From positions 1,178,001 to 1,242,000 of the forward strand of contig NZ_UESZ01000001.1 of assembly GCF_900108585.1 (NCBI RefSeq): a stretch of 64,000 bases of DNA. The letters are read 5' to 3'. The position numbers and the translations under genes are program-made. Shown here in pieces: positions 34,353 through 42,683 of the stretch. The notes beneath the pieces are model-generated. The model did no database searches and was not told where the DNA came from. It worked only from the letters and a program-made list of their open reading frames with translations. The DNA is from Branchiibius hedensis (GTDB lineage: Bacteria; Actinomycetota; Actinomycetes; Actinomycetales; Dermatophilaceae). Each line of letters begins with the position of its first letter. Within the stretch, counting starts at the first letter, position 1.

Positions 34353-36362
34353 TCAGCGACCCCGGCCCAGCAACTGGGCAAGGCTGAACGACATCGCGCC
34401 CATCCCCGTGACGTCGTCGTACCCGGCGGTCGTCGTGAGCGAGGTGTCCTTGTCCATGGTGATCAAGAACCGGTGGCCGCTGGAGGCCGAGGTGTACTCA
34501 ACCGCGACCGGTGTGCTCGACGGCTTCACGTCCCGGAACGATCCGGGCACGAAGCGGTTCAGCGTGTACAGCGTCGGGTTGGCGAACCCGACGCTCGAGT
34601 GGGTCAACTGCTGCGAGAGAGCCACCATCGCGGCGGTGAGCGGCGAGGCCAAGGAGGTGCCGCCGTAGGTCTCGTTCTCGTAGTCAGCGGTGGCCAGGGT
34701 GCCGTCATCGGTGATCGGGCTGATCCCGATCTGGAATCCGGTGTACGGGTCAGCGAGCGCGGACACATCGGGGGAGACGCGCTTGCCACCGGACAGCGAG
34801 TTGGGGACGACCCCCTTCTGGTACGCGGGCTCGGCGAACAGCGTGCTGATCCCGCCACCGGCGCCGCCGCCGAACGACCCCGGCAGCGCACCGGCGTAGG
34901 TCGACGTTCCGTCGGCGTTGTCCAGGATCCGCTGGTACGCCGTGCCCCATCCGGTTTCGACCGCGAGCTTGCCCTTCTTGTCGATACCCATCGAGGTACC
35001 GCCGACCGAGGTGACGAACGGGTCGGACGCGGGGAAGTCCGGCTCGGGGGTGCTGAGAGCAGCGGCCTCGTCGCCGTTGTCGCCGCTGGAGAAGTACAGG
35101 CCGATCCCTTCGCCGGCAGCCTGCACGAAGATGTTCTGCTCACCGGCGAGGACCTCGGCCGGGACATCCTCGCCGACGTCGCCCCAGCTGTTGCTGACCA
35201 CTGTGGCCAGCTTCTGGTCGATGATCGTCGACAGGGCCATGTCGAGGCCACCGCCGCAGTTGGAACCACCGACGTACAGGATCTTGGCCTTCGGAGCGAT
35301 CGAGTGGACGGCTTGCACATCCAGGGACTGCTCACCCTGCCAGCCGCTGGGACCGCCGCAGGCTTCTTCGTCGTAGAAGGTGCCCGGGACGATCTGCTGG
35401 TACTGGTTCGCGCCCAGCGCGGGCTCGCCGCTCTGCGCTGCCAACGCGTTGGTGTCAGCGACGATGGTGGGCGAGGCGTAGGCATCGGTGATCGCGACAG
35501 TCTGCCCAGAACCGTTGACGCCCAGGGTGTTCCAGGTGTTCAGGTTGTACCCGGAGCGCAACTGCTTGGCGTCGTAGCCACAGATGTTGGTCGGGTAAGT
35601 CGTCTGGCCGTTGTAGGCGGCAGGCACGCTCGAGGTGTACTGGCCCCAGTACTGCGAGCACGCGGCCGTGGTGGACGGGGTCGTCTGCTGCGTGCTGCGG
35701 GCCTGCGCCTTGGGCTGGTTCAGCGTCGATGAACCCGAGGCCTTGTCGACGTGCCCGGGGGAGACCAGGTTCGGCCGGGTCTGCAGCCGCGACTGGTCCA
35801 GGCTGACCGCACTGACCAACCGGGCGATGCTGGACGGCAGCGCCGGCGCCTTGGCGGGAGCGGCCAGGCGGGTGCCCGCGTGGTGGTAGAGGTGCATCGA
35901 GGTCGAGAAGGCGGCGTTGACCTGGTCGGCCGTGCCGCGGAACACGACGTACAGCCGGCTGGCCGGCGTACCGGTGATGGTGAGGCCCTCGGCCTTGAGC
36001 TTGTTCACCACGGTTGCGTACTGGCTGGCCGTGGGGGAGAAGCGGCTGATCCACTGGCTGGGGGTCAACGGGTGGCGGTAGAGCGGGCTTCCCGGCGTGG
36101 AGACCGCGGTCGCCAACGCCTCGGCACCCTGCTTGTCCTGCAGGTTGAGGTAGATCTCGCCCTCGACGGTGTCGTCTGCTGGTGCGGCTCCCGCGTCCTG
36201 GGCGCTGACCGCCCACTTGGGGACTGAGCCGGTGTACTTCACGGACCCGTCGGCGGTAACCGACGCATTGGCGGCGGCGGCTCCTGCGACGCTCAAGGCG
36301 AGTGTGACGGTAACGGCAGCCACCTGTTGCGACGTCCGCCGCCGGTTCTTGCGCAATCCCAT
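34353..36362 (-). CDS. Secreted S53 (sedolisin/kumamolisin-type) serine-carboxyl peptidase
   Basis: Acid-active endopeptidase, exported as a proenzyme. A signal peptide (residues 1 to about 35, ending ANAS) and a pro-domain (about 55-190, with PLYRHPLTPSQW and VVNKLKAEGL) precede the catalytic domain. The triad is visible: Glu344 and Asp348 in GEQSLDVQ, and Ser570 in GGTSLASPL; the oxyanion Asp lies in SNSWGD. A C-terminal calcium site is suggested by DVTGMGAMSF. 669 residues is normal. The start is ATG 36362; its promoter should lie in the 202-bp gap to the divergent gene. Confidence 0.92.
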   Translation of the reverse strand: MGLRKNRRRTSQQVAAVTVTLALSVAGAAAANASVTADGSVKYTGSVPKWAVSAQDAGAAPADDTVEGEIYLNLQDKQGAEALATAVSTPGSPLYRHPLTPSQWISRFSPTASQYATVVNKLKAEGLTITGTPASRLYVVFRGTADQVNAAFSTSMHLYHHAGTRLAAPAKAPALPSSIARLVSAVSLDQSRLQTRPNLVSPGHVDKASGSSTLNQPKAQARSTQQTTPSTTAACSQYWGQYTSSVPAAYNGQTTYPTNICGYDAKQLRSGYNLNTWNTLGVNGSGQTVAITDAYASPTIVADTNALAAQSGEPALGANQYQQIVPGTFYDEEACGGPSGWQGEQSLDVQAVHSIAPKAKILYVGGSNCGGGLDMALSTIIDQKLATVVSNSWGDVGEDVPAEVLAGEQNIFVQAAGEGIGLYFSSGDNGDEAAALSTPEPDFPASDPFVTSVGGTSMGIDKKGKLAVETGWGTAYQRILDNADGTSTYAGALPGSFGGGAGGGISTLFAEPAYQKGVVPNSLSGGKRVSPDVSALADPYTGFQIGISPITDDGTLATADYENETYGGTSLASPLTAAMVALSQQLTHSSVGFANPTLYTLNRFVPGSFRDVKPSSTPVAVEYTSASSGHRFLITMDKDTSLTTTAGYDDVTGMGAMSFSLAQLLGRGR

Positions 36363-36564
36363 ACTGGCAGTCCTCTATCTCTTGAATAGTCCGTCGATAT
36401 GACGCACCTCCGGCAAACTACCTGTTGATCAGCTGCCGCATGGTTGATTCGGCGCTGTGGATCGCTCAGACGAAAGATTCTGTGCCGCAGGCAGATTGGG
36501 CTGAATGAAACCTTGGGCCAGGCTGAACGTTGGCTGGGAGGGGCGGGTGTGACAGGGTCGCAGC

Positions 36565-37767
36565 ATGGAACTCGACGTCACCGCCTTCCGATCGCACTTC
36601 CCGGCCCTGGCCGCGGGGGAGGCGTACTTCGACGGTGCTGGCGGGACACAGACTCCGTCGTCGGTGGCCCAGGCGATCTTCGGCGCCCTCCAGGCGCCAC
36701 TGTCGAACCGTGGTGCGGGGAGCCTGGCCGCCCGCAACGCCGCGTGGTACGTCGATGACTTCAGGTCGGCGTACGGCGATCTGTCTGGTGTGCCCGCCGC
36801 TGGCATCGTGCACGGCCGCTCGGCCACGGCGCTCACCTTCGACTTCTCCCGGACTCTGGCGCGCACGTGGGGGAGTGGGACTGAGATCGTCCTGTCGCAA
36901 CTGGACCATGACTGCAACGTCCGCCCCTGGGTGATCGCCGCGCAGCGGGCCAACGTCACGGTGCGCTGGCTCGAACTCGACGCGGAGACAGGACAGTTCA
37001 CCGCCGAGTCAGTGGCCGCTGCGATCACCGAACGGACCCGACTGGTGGCGGTGACGGGTGCGTCGAACCTGATTGGTTCGCGTCCGGACGTGGCGGTACT
37101 GTCTGCCGCGGCGCACGAGGTGGGTGCGTGGGTGTGGGTGGACGGAGTGCATCACGCAGCCCATTCCTTCGTGGATGTCGCTGCGCTCGGCGCGGACTTC
37201 TACGTGTGCTCGCCGTACAAGTTCTTCGGACCGCACTGCGGTGTCCTGATCGCGAATCCGACTCTGCTGCAGGATGTTTCGCCGGACAAGCTGCTGCCGT
37301 CGACGAACGAGTCACCGGAGCGTTTCGAGCTGGGTACGTTGCCGTATGAGCAATTGGCCGCAGCGACGGCGGCCGTGGACTTCATCGCATCGTGGGGCGA
37401 AGGGGAGACCCGCCGGGAACGCCTTCGGTCGGCGCACGAGGCGTTCGCCGCCCACGAGAGTTGGCTGCTCGGCGTACTGGATGACGGTCTGGCGGATCTG
37501 ATCGCCGACGGGCGGGTGGTGAATCACTCACGGGCGCAACGGCGTACGCCGACCACGCTGCTGACCTTCACTGATGCCGACCCAGCAATGATCGCCGACG
37601 AGTTGGCCACCCAGCAGCTGATTGCACCGGCCGGGACGTTCTACGCCTACGAACCGGCGCAGGCGTTGGGCCTGGGGGAGTCCGGCGGGCTGCGGGTTTC
37701 GCTTGCGCCGTACACCAGTGTCGATGAGGTGGAACGCCTGGTGGCCGCCGTGCACGCGGCTCTCTGA
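36565..37767 (+). CDS. Cysteine desulfurase-like class V aminotransferase
   Basis: PLP enzyme of fold type I, class V. The 400 residues contain FDGAGGTQTP near 24, LDHDCNV near 112, the PLP-contacting DGVHHAAH near 192, and the PLP lysine in SPYKFFGPHCGVL near 215. The usual active-site Cys loop of cysteine desulfurases is not clear, so the substrate is open. It stands alone: the next gene has its own riboswitch leader. Start ATG with no strong Shine-Dalgarno match. Confidence 0.85.
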   Translation: MELDVTAFRSHFPALAAGEAYFDGAGGTQTPSSVAQAIFGALQAPLSNRGAGSLAARNAAWYVDDFRSAYGDLSGVPAAGIVHGRSATALTFDFSRTLARTWGSGTEIVLSQLDHDCNVRPWVIAAQRANVTVRWLELDAETGQFTAESVAAAITERTRLVAVTGASNLIGSRPDVAVLSAAAHEVGAWVWVDGVHHAAHSFVDVAALGADFYVCSPYKFFGPHCGVLIANPTLLQDVSPDKLLPSTNESPERFELGTLPYEQLAAATAAVDFIASWGEGETRRERLRSAHEAFAAHESWLLGVLDDGLADLIADGRVVNHSRAQRRTPTTLLTFTDADPAMIADELATQQLIAPAGTFYAYEPAQALGLGESGGLRVSLAPYTSVDEVERLVAAVHAAL

Positions 37768-37779
37768 GACAATGAGGGG

Positions 37780-37793
37780 GCCACGATCGTGGC
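37780..37793. promoter_or_regulatory. 14-bp perfect palindrome ahead of the riboswitch
   Basis: GCCAC and GTGGC flank GATC, making a perfect palindrome 13 bases after the class V gene stop. It may stop readthrough, or, because the same arms recur in the ribosome-binding-site hairpin downstream, it may take part in alternative RNA pairing. Confidence 0.45.
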
Positions 37794-37794
37794 G

Positions 37795-37833
37795 CCGGAC
37801 GAGGGAGCCGTACCCGGACAGCGACAAGACGGC
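37795..37833 (+). ncRNA. Guanidine-III riboswitch (ykkC-III)
   Basis: The segment follows the ykkC-III pattern base by base as I recall it: CCGGACGAGG, a short linker, CCGTACCCGG, then ACARCGACAAGACGGC-type ending. The P1 helix is CCGG (37795-37798) with CCGG (37814-37817); the pseudoknot P2 pairs GCCGT (37807-37811) with ACGGC (37829-37833). The next gene is a Gdx-type guanidinium exporter, the standard partner of this class. The structure was read by eye only. Confidence 0.88.
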
Positions 37834-37851
37834 CACGGAAGGTCGTGGCCG
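37830..37851 (+). promoter_or_regulatory. Ribosome-binding-site hairpin overlapping the riboswitch 3' strand
   Basis: CGGCCAC (37830-37836) can pair perfectly with GTGGCCG (37845-37851), placing the Shine-Dalgarno sequence GGAAGG (37837-37842) in an 8-base loop. Its 5' arm shares CGGC with the aptamer pseudoknot, so the two folds exclude each other. Ligand binding would open the hairpin and allow translation from ATG 37854. Confidence 0.7.
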
Positions 37852-37853
37852 CG

Positions 37854-38168
37854 ATGGCGTGGTTGATTCTGATTGTCTCCGGTGGGCTCGAAGCGGTGTG
37901 GGCTACCGCGCTGAGCAAGTCCGACGGTTTCTCCCGGTGGTTGCCCTCAACGATCTTTGTGGTCGCGACCGTCGCCAGCATGATCGGTCTGGGCTACGCG
38001 TTGCGGACGTTGCCAGTGGGCACGGCGTACGCGATCTGGACGGCGATCGGCGCGGCCGGCACGGTGATCTACGCGATGGCGACCGGCGCTGAGGCGGTCT
38101 CGGTCCTGAAACTGGTGTGCCTGGTCGGCATCGTCGCCTGCGTCATCGGTCTGAAACTCGCCAACTGA
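37854..38168 (+). CDS. gdx: SMR-family guanidinium exporter (Gdx/SugE type)
   Basis: Small four-helix, proton-coupled exporter that works as an antiparallel dimer and expels guanidinium. The 104 residues show the Gdx signature GGLEAVWA with essential Glu13, GFSRWLPS, and the conserved LRTLPVGTAYAIWTAIGA near 57-74. Resemblance is to E. coli SugE/Gdx rather than to EmrE. Start ATG 37854 fits the GGAAGG Shine-Dalgarno; GTG 37845 lies in the hairpin stem. Expression is probably switched on by guanidine through the leader at 37795-37851. Confidence 0.93.
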   Translation: MAWLILIVSGGLEAVWATALSKSDGFSRWLPSTIFVVATVASMIGLGYALRTLPVGTAYAIWTAIGAAGTVIYAMATGAEAVSVLKLVCLVGIVACVIGLKLAN

Positions 38169-38554
38169 GGCTGCGCCCGGTTCGCACTTCGATGATTGTC
38201 TTACGTTCTGTATTACACGCATCCATGAAGGTCAGCGGCGTGTCGTGTCGTAGCGACAGGCGACCTGGAAACGGCTCAAGAACTCGCTGCCACCATCGAA
38301 CCGCTGCGTTTCGCAGCCGTTTGCGCAGGTCGGCAGGCCGCCGACGATCTCGCACGGGGTAGCAGTGGATGGTTAGACGGATGATTGCATCTGATTCAAT
38401 ACACAGACAACTACTTGACATAATGTAGATTATCGGACATTAGTCAGTCTGGTCTGGTGTTGTTTAGGCCAGCCTGCTCTTCGTTGTCACGCAGGCCAAT
38501 CTGGACCATCCTGGAATCATTCAAGTTTCAGTTCAGCGACACTAGGAGTTCGAC
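38169..38554. other. 386-bp gap with AT-rich control region ahead of dps
   Basis: No credible gene was found here. A 51-codon open stretch (38229-38381, plus) reads like ordinary actinobacterial protein (with LETAQELAATIEPLRF near its middle) but has no start codon, so it may be a remnant. From about 38375 the DNA becomes unusually AT-rich and holds the dyad at 38416-38446 and a plausible TTGACA -35 at 38415-38420. A ribosome binding site AGGAG is at 38544-38548 for dps. Confidence 0.6.
38416..38446. promoter_or_regulatory. Candidate operator/promoter of dps
   Basis: TGACATAATG (38416-38425) faces CATTAGTCA (38438-38446) as an inverted repeat with one extra base. Nested in it is ATAAT-N4-ATTAT (38420-38433). 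The repeat overlaps a TTGACA-like -35 element. Such placement suggests control of dps by an iron- or peroxide-responsive repressor; no matrix search was possible. Confidence 0.4.
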
Positions 38555-39046
38555 ATGGCCACCAAAACCACCGAAGCCCCCACCACGCTCGCTGCCTCGC
38601 ACGAGGTCGCTGCCGGAGCCGCGCAGTTCCTGACGCCGGTCGTGCTTGACCTGGAGGCGCTGGTCGTCAACGGCAAGCAGGCGCACTGGCACGTGCGCGG
38701 CGGCAGCTTCATCGGCATCCACGAGTTGCTCGACACTGTTGTCTCCGATGCCCAGGGCTTCGCCGACACCGCCGCCGAGCGCGTCGTCGCTCTGGGTCTG
38801 CCCCTGGACGCTCGCCTGGCCACCGTCGCCGCGAAGTCCACGTTGCCCGCGCTGTCCGACGGCTTCCAGCCCTGGGAAACCACCGTGGCGCAGGTCGTCG
38901 GCCTGATCGACGCCGCGCTGGTCACCGTGCGCGCAGCCGTCACCGGCCTGGATGACATCGACCTCAGCAGCCAGGATGTCGCCATCGAGATCGAGCGGGG
39001 CCTGACCAAGGACCGCTGGCTCCTGCAGGCGCACATCGCCGCATAA
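38555..39046 (+). CDS. dps: Dps-family ferritin (DNA-protection protein)
   Basis: Twelve-subunit mini-ferritin that oxidises and stores iron with peroxide and can shield DNA. The 163 residues hold the intersubunit ferroxidase ligands: AHWHVRG near 42, IHELLD near 55 and the D-x-x-A-E region FADTAAERVVALG near 70. The N-terminal tail (about 20 residues, Lys/Thr) could contact DNA. AGGAG ribosome binding site 6 bases before ATG. Its neighbour is an iron-box-regulated gene, consistent with iron control. Confidence 0.92.
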   Translation: MATKTTEAPTTLAASHEVAAGAAQFLTPVVLDLEALVVNGKQAHWHVRGGSFIGIHELLDTVVSDAQGFADTAAERVVALGLPLDARLATVAAKSTLPALSDGFQPWETTVAQVVGLIDAALVTVRAAVTGLDDIDLSSQDVAIEIERGLTKDRWLLQAHIAA

Positions 39047-39074
39047 CCACACTCACGGCGACGCCGATGGCGGA

Positions 39075-39110
39075 CCTCACGAAGGTAAGGCTATGCTTAA
39101 CTTTGTGAGG
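39075..39110. promoter_or_regulatory. 36-bp near-palindrome with DtxR/IdeR-type iron box
   Basis: CCTCAC (39075-39080) and GTGAGG (39105-39110) bracket a dyad in which about 28 of 36 positions are symmetric. Inside it, 39081-39099 matches the 19-base iron-box consensus TWAGGTWAGSCTWACCTWA at 16 positions. It covers a -10-like TATGCT (39092-39097) and the proposed start codons, so an iron-loaded repressor would block transcription. Confidence 0.72.
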
Positions 39111-39455
39111 TCCCATCGTCGTCGCCTGCCGCTGGAGCACGTCCTGATCGCCGGCCACATCGCCGACCTGGACGACATCGCTGTTGCGCTGGCGCTTCTG
39201 CCCGCTGACGCCTACGGCCAGGTGTTGATCGAAGCGCCGGCGGGCAGCCTCGACGGACTGACCGCGCCAGCCCGGGTGTCCATTCAGCGCATCGAGCCCA
39301 GCACCGGTTCCCTTGACCAGGCCGTCACGGCCTGGGTCAGCGAATGGGTCCCCCAGGAGTTGGACCTGCGCCGCAACGTCACCGTCTGGCTCGGCGGTCA
39401 CGCCAGCAGCCGGGTGGATCTACGCGACCTGGGTGTCGATCACCTCACGATCTGA
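39093..39455 (+). CDS. Stand-alone SIP C-terminal domain protein (siderophore-interacting type)
   Basis: A 120-residue protein matching the C-terminal NAD(P)H-binding half of siderophore-interacting proteins (ViuB/SIP family): HVLIAGHIADLDDIAVALALLPADAYGQVLIEAP at about 16-49 and a closing VTVWLGGHASSRVDLRDLG. The FAD-binding half is absent, so the protein alone should not be a full ferric-siderophore reductase. ATG 39093 lies inside the iron box; GTG 39105 (116 aa), 7 bases after a TATGCT -10, would make a leaderless mRNA and may be the true start. It follows dps by 46 bp. Confidence 0.8.
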   Translation: MLNFVRSHRRRLPLEHVLIAGHIADLDDIAVALALLPADAYGQVLIEAPAGSLDGLTAPARVSIQRIEPSTGSLDQAVTAWVSEWVPQELDLRRNVTVWLGGHASSRVDLRDLGVDHLTI

Positions 39456-39834
39456 GCGGCGTAGCACTCCCCTGCTGTTGGTGATCCACTTCAGCCCACT
39501 CGGGGCACAAATACTTCACGGCCGCGGACATCACCCCCAGGCGGGGCTCGCCGAAGAACGGGCCACTTCCAGCGTCTGCGTTGTTCACCAGCGCCTGGTA
39601 GAGCCCGTCGGCGTCCGCGGAATCTGAGAGTGATTCGCAGACCGCATCGCCTTGGCGGATCAGTTCAGCCCGATCGATCTGCTCGGTCTGGTATTGCTTG
39701 ACGGCCGCGATGAACGCGGCCTCGTCGCGGGGCGCGGGCACGTTGTCGGCGCCGGTGTCGCCGGAGCAGCCGGTGAGGATCACCGCCACGGTGCCCAGCG
39801 ACACCATCGACATGAGGCGTGAGCGCATTGGCAT
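39445..39834 (-). CDS. Small putative lipoprotein (DUF732-like)
   Basis: A 129-residue protein with a signal sequence and lipobox ILTGC (Cys23). The mature part is short and helical, with a cysteine pair in DAVCESL and VKYLCPEW and the pattern G-x-x-YLCPEW that resembles the DUF732 group of actinobacterial secreted proteins. Function unknown. It follows the dicarboxylate carrier gene by 9 bp, probably as the operon tail, and overlaps the convergent SIP gene by 11 bp. Confidence 0.7.
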   Translation of the reverse strand: MPMRSRLMSMVSLGTVAVILTGCSGDTGADNVPAPRDEAAFIAAVKQYQTEQIDRAELIRQGDAVCESLSDSADADGLYQALVNNADAGSGPFFGEPRLGVMSAAVKYLCPEWAEVDHQQQGSATPLRS

Positions 39835-39843
39835 CCTCGCGAT

Positions 39844-41160
39844 TCAGATCAGGACCGGAGCGATCACGAAGCCCAGGGCGATCGAACTGGCGACCGCCAC
39901 CAGACCCGGGATCATGAACGAGTGGTTGAACAGGTATTTGCCGATCCGGGTCGTCCCGGTGTCGTCGAGTTCGATCGCGGCCACCACCGTGGTGTAGGTC
40001 GGCAACAGGAACAGGCCGGTCACCGCTGGGAACGAGGCGAGCAGCGCGGAGGCGGACACGCCCATTCCCGCCGCGACCGGCATTAGCGCGATCGTGGTGG
40101 CCGCCTGGGAGTAGAGCAACGCCGATGCGAGCAGGAGGACAATCGCCAACATCCACGGATGGTCGTGGATCACGTCGCCGCCGATGCGCTCGATGTCTTC
40201 AACGTGGTTCTGCACGAAGGTGTTTCCCAACCAGGCGACGCCGGTGATGCAGACGGCTGCGTTCATCCCGGCCCGGAACGTCGGTGTCTCGATGACCGCG
40301 GGCGGTTCGACTTTGCAGAAGACCACGATGAGCAACGCGGCCAGCATCATGAAGGTCATGATCGCGGCCGACCGGTCGATCGTCGGATCACTGATCAGGC
40401 CGACTGACTCCGAGATCGCCGTGGAGTACAGCACCACCACCACGAGGGTGACGGCGAAGATGATCAGCGACAGCGCGGCTCCCTTGCGGGGTGTGAAGTT
40501 CTCCCGCGCCGCCGGATCGGACTGCGAGACCAGACCACGCGCCAGGCGGTCCTGGTAGATCGGGTCGTCCTCCAACTCGCAGCCGAGTCTGGACGCCACG
40601 AACGCGGCGATCATGCAGCCGGTCAACGTGCAGATACCGGAGATGGTGAGCATCTTGATGAAGTCGACGCCCATTGGCTCAAGAACGGCGGCCATGGCGA
40701 CCGTCGCCGCGGAGATCGGCGAGGCAACGATCGCCATCTGGGAGGCCACGACTGCAATCGACAACGGCCGCGACGGCCGGATCTTGGCCTCCTTGCTCAC
40801 CTCCGCGATCACCGGCAGCGTTGAGAAGGCGATCTGGCCGGTGCCGGACAGGACCGTCATGAAATAGGTGACGACCGGCGCCATGAAGGTGATGTTGCTT
40901 GGTCTTGACCGCAGGAGCCGTTCGGTGCGGTAGACCAGCAACTCCAATCCCCCAGCGGCCTGCATCGCCGCAATCGCGGCGATGACGCAGATGATGATGC
41001 CGAGCACGTCCCACGGCACACCGGTTTTGGGGTCGACCTGCAGTCCGAGCAGACCGAGAACGATGACACCGGCGCCGCCGGCCAGACCGATGGCGATGCC
41101 GCCGAGTCGGGCTCCGATGAAAACGAAAAGGAGAACGACCAGGAACTGCAGGACGATCAT
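39844..41160 (-). CDS. Anaerobic C4-dicarboxylate carrier (Dcu family)
   Basis: A 438-residue membrane protein of the DcuA/DcuB family, which exchanges aspartate, fumarate and succinate. It begins [25 protein letters not shown], with [33 protein letters not shown] near 90-125 and [25 protein letters not shown] near 130, all typical. ATG start overlaps the aspA stop by 4 bp. Together they would import aspartate and release fumarate or succinate. Confidence 0.9.
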   Translation of the reverse strand: MIVLQFLVVLLFVFIGARLGGIAIGLAGGAGVIVLGLLGLQVDPKTGVPWDVLGIIICVIAAIAAMQAAGGLELLVYRTERLLRSRPSNITFMAPVVTYFMTVLSGTGQIAFSTLPVIAEVSKEAKIRPSRPLSIAVVASQMAIVASPISAATVAMAAVLEPMGVDFIKMLTISGICTLTGCMIAAFVASRLGCELEDDPIYQDRLARGLVSQSDPAARENFTPRKGAALSLIIFAVTLVVVVLYSTAISESVGLISDPTIDRSAAIMTFMMLAALLIVVFCKVEPPAVIETPTFRAGMNAAVCITGVAWLGNTFVQNHVEDIERIGGDVIHDHPWMLAIVLLLASALLYSQAATTIALMPVAAGMGVSASALLASFPAVTGLFLLPTYTTVVAAIELDDTGTTRIGKYLFNHSFMIPGLVAVASSIALGFVIAPVLI

Positions 41161-42638
41161 GACGCCGGTGCGTCAGCGTCGGTCGTCGGAGGGCTCTGCG
41201 GCAGCGGAATCCCCCGCTCGTCGGGTGCGTACAGTCGGCCGGCGAAGGTCGGGTTGAGGAAGTTGGCGGCCGACAGCAGCTCATCCAGTTGCGTCTCGCT
41301 GAGCAGCCCCATCTCGAGGGCCACCTCGCGCACTCCCCTGCCGGTGCGGGCAGCCTCCTTGCCCACCTGGTCGCCGGCGTGGTGGCCGATGACCTCGTTG
41401 AGATAGGTGACGATGCCGACCGAGTTCATGACGTACGCCTGACACACCTCCGGGTTGGCGGTGATTCCGACGATGCACTTGGTCCGCAACGTGGCACACG
41501 CGTTGGTCAGTAGCCGCAACGACTCGAACAGTGACTCCGCCAGCACCGGCTCCATGACGTTCAGCTGCAGTTGGCCGGCCTCCGCGGCCATCGTGATCGT
41601 GACGTCGTTGCCGATGACCTTGAAACAGACCTGGTTGACGACCTCGGGGATGACCGGGTTCACCTTCGCCGGCATGATCGAGGAGCCGGCCTGCATTTCC
41701 GGCAGGTTGATCTCGTGCAGACCCGCTCGCGGTCCAGAAGACAGCAGCCGCAGGTCGTTACAGATCTTGGACAACTTGGTCGCCAGCCGCTTCACCGCCG
41801 AATGCACCGCGATGTAGGCACCGTTGTCGTACGTCGCTTCGACCAGGTGCGCTGCCGGGACCGTGCCCAACCCACTGACCTGGGACAGGTGCCGGGCGGC
41901 GGCCGCCGGGTAGCCCGGGGGTGTGTTCAGTCCGGTGCCGATCGCGGTGGCGCCCAGGTTCACTTCCAAAAGGAGCTCCGCCGCGGTGCGCAGCCGGGTG
42001 ATCTCCTCGTGGACGTTGACCGCGAACGCCTCGAACTCACTGCCCAGGCTCATCGGCACCGCATCCTGCAACTGGGTGCGGCCCATCTTCAGCACCGTTG
42101 CGAACTCCTGGGCCTTGGCCGAGAACGCGAACGAAAGCTCCTGCACCTCCTGAACCAGGCTCTGCACCATCGTGTACGTCGAGATCCGGAACCCGGTCGG
42201 GTAGGCGTCGTTGGTCGACTGGGATTTGTTGACGTGATCGTTGGGATTGATCACGTCGTAGCGGCCCTTGTCATAGCCGACGAATTCGAGGGCCAGGTTG
42301 GCGACCACCTCGTTGGTGTTCATGTTGACGCTCGTGCCGGCGCCGCCCTGGAAGACATCGACCGGGAACTGATCCATGCACCGGCCCTCATCCAGGATCG
42401 CATCGCAGGCGGCGACGATCGCATCCGCGACATCCACCGGCAAGACGCGTAGCTCCTTATTCGCCAGCGCCGCAGCCTTCTTGACCTGCACCATGCCGCG
42501 GATGAACTCGGGGACGTCGTTGATCGTGATGCCCGAAATCGGAAAATTCTCGATCGCTCGGACGGTGTGGATGCCGTAATACGCCTCTGCCGGCACGGGC
42601 TTCGAGCCGAGCAGATCCTCTTCGGTGCGCGTGGTCAT
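41157..42638 (-). CDS. aspA: Aspartate ammonia-lyase
   Basis: Converts L-aspartate to fumarate and ammonia. The 493 residues carry the fumarase/aspartase fold: [26 protein letters not shown] near the N-terminus, [11 protein letters not shown] near 110, [13 protein letters not shown] near 140 and the active-site loop [11 protein letters not shown] near 320. Residues favour aspartase over fumarase (AYYGIHT entry). It is 45 bp after the fructosamine-kinase gene on the same strand and coupled to the dicarboxylate carrier gene. Confidence 0.93.
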   Translation of the reverse strand: MTTRTEEDLLGSKPVPAEAYYGIHTVRAIENFPISGITINDVPEFIRGMVQVKKAAALANKELRVLPVDVADAIVAACDAILDEGRCMDQFPVDVFQGGAGTSVNMNTNEVVANLALEFVGYDKGRYDVINPNDHVNKSQSTNDAYPTGFRISTYTMVQSLVQEVQELSFAFSAKAQEFATVLKMGRTQLQDAVPMSLGSEFEAFAVNVHEEITRLRTAAELLLEVNLGATAIGTGLNTPPGYPAAAARHLSQVSGLGTVPAAHLVEATYDNGAYIAVHSAVKRLATKLSKICNDLRLLSSGPRAGLHEINLPEMQAGSSIMPAKVNPVIPEVVNQVCFKVIGNDVTITMAAEAGQLQLNVMEPVLAESLFESLRLLTNACATLRTKCIVGITANPEVCQAYVMNSVGIVTYLNEVIGHHAGDQVGKEAARTGRGVREVALEMGLLSETQLDELLSAANFLNPTFAGRLYAPDERGIPLPQSPPTTDADAPAS

Positions 42639-42683
42639 GCTCGAACGTTAGTGGCTGGGCGGGATCGTTCGGAAGTGTCGGTT

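Noticed and set aside
38143-38421. Minus-strand frame of 92 residues between gdx and dps
   Set aside because: It overlaps the gdx 3' end, has unusual Cys/Arg content for the window, and no ribosome binding site.
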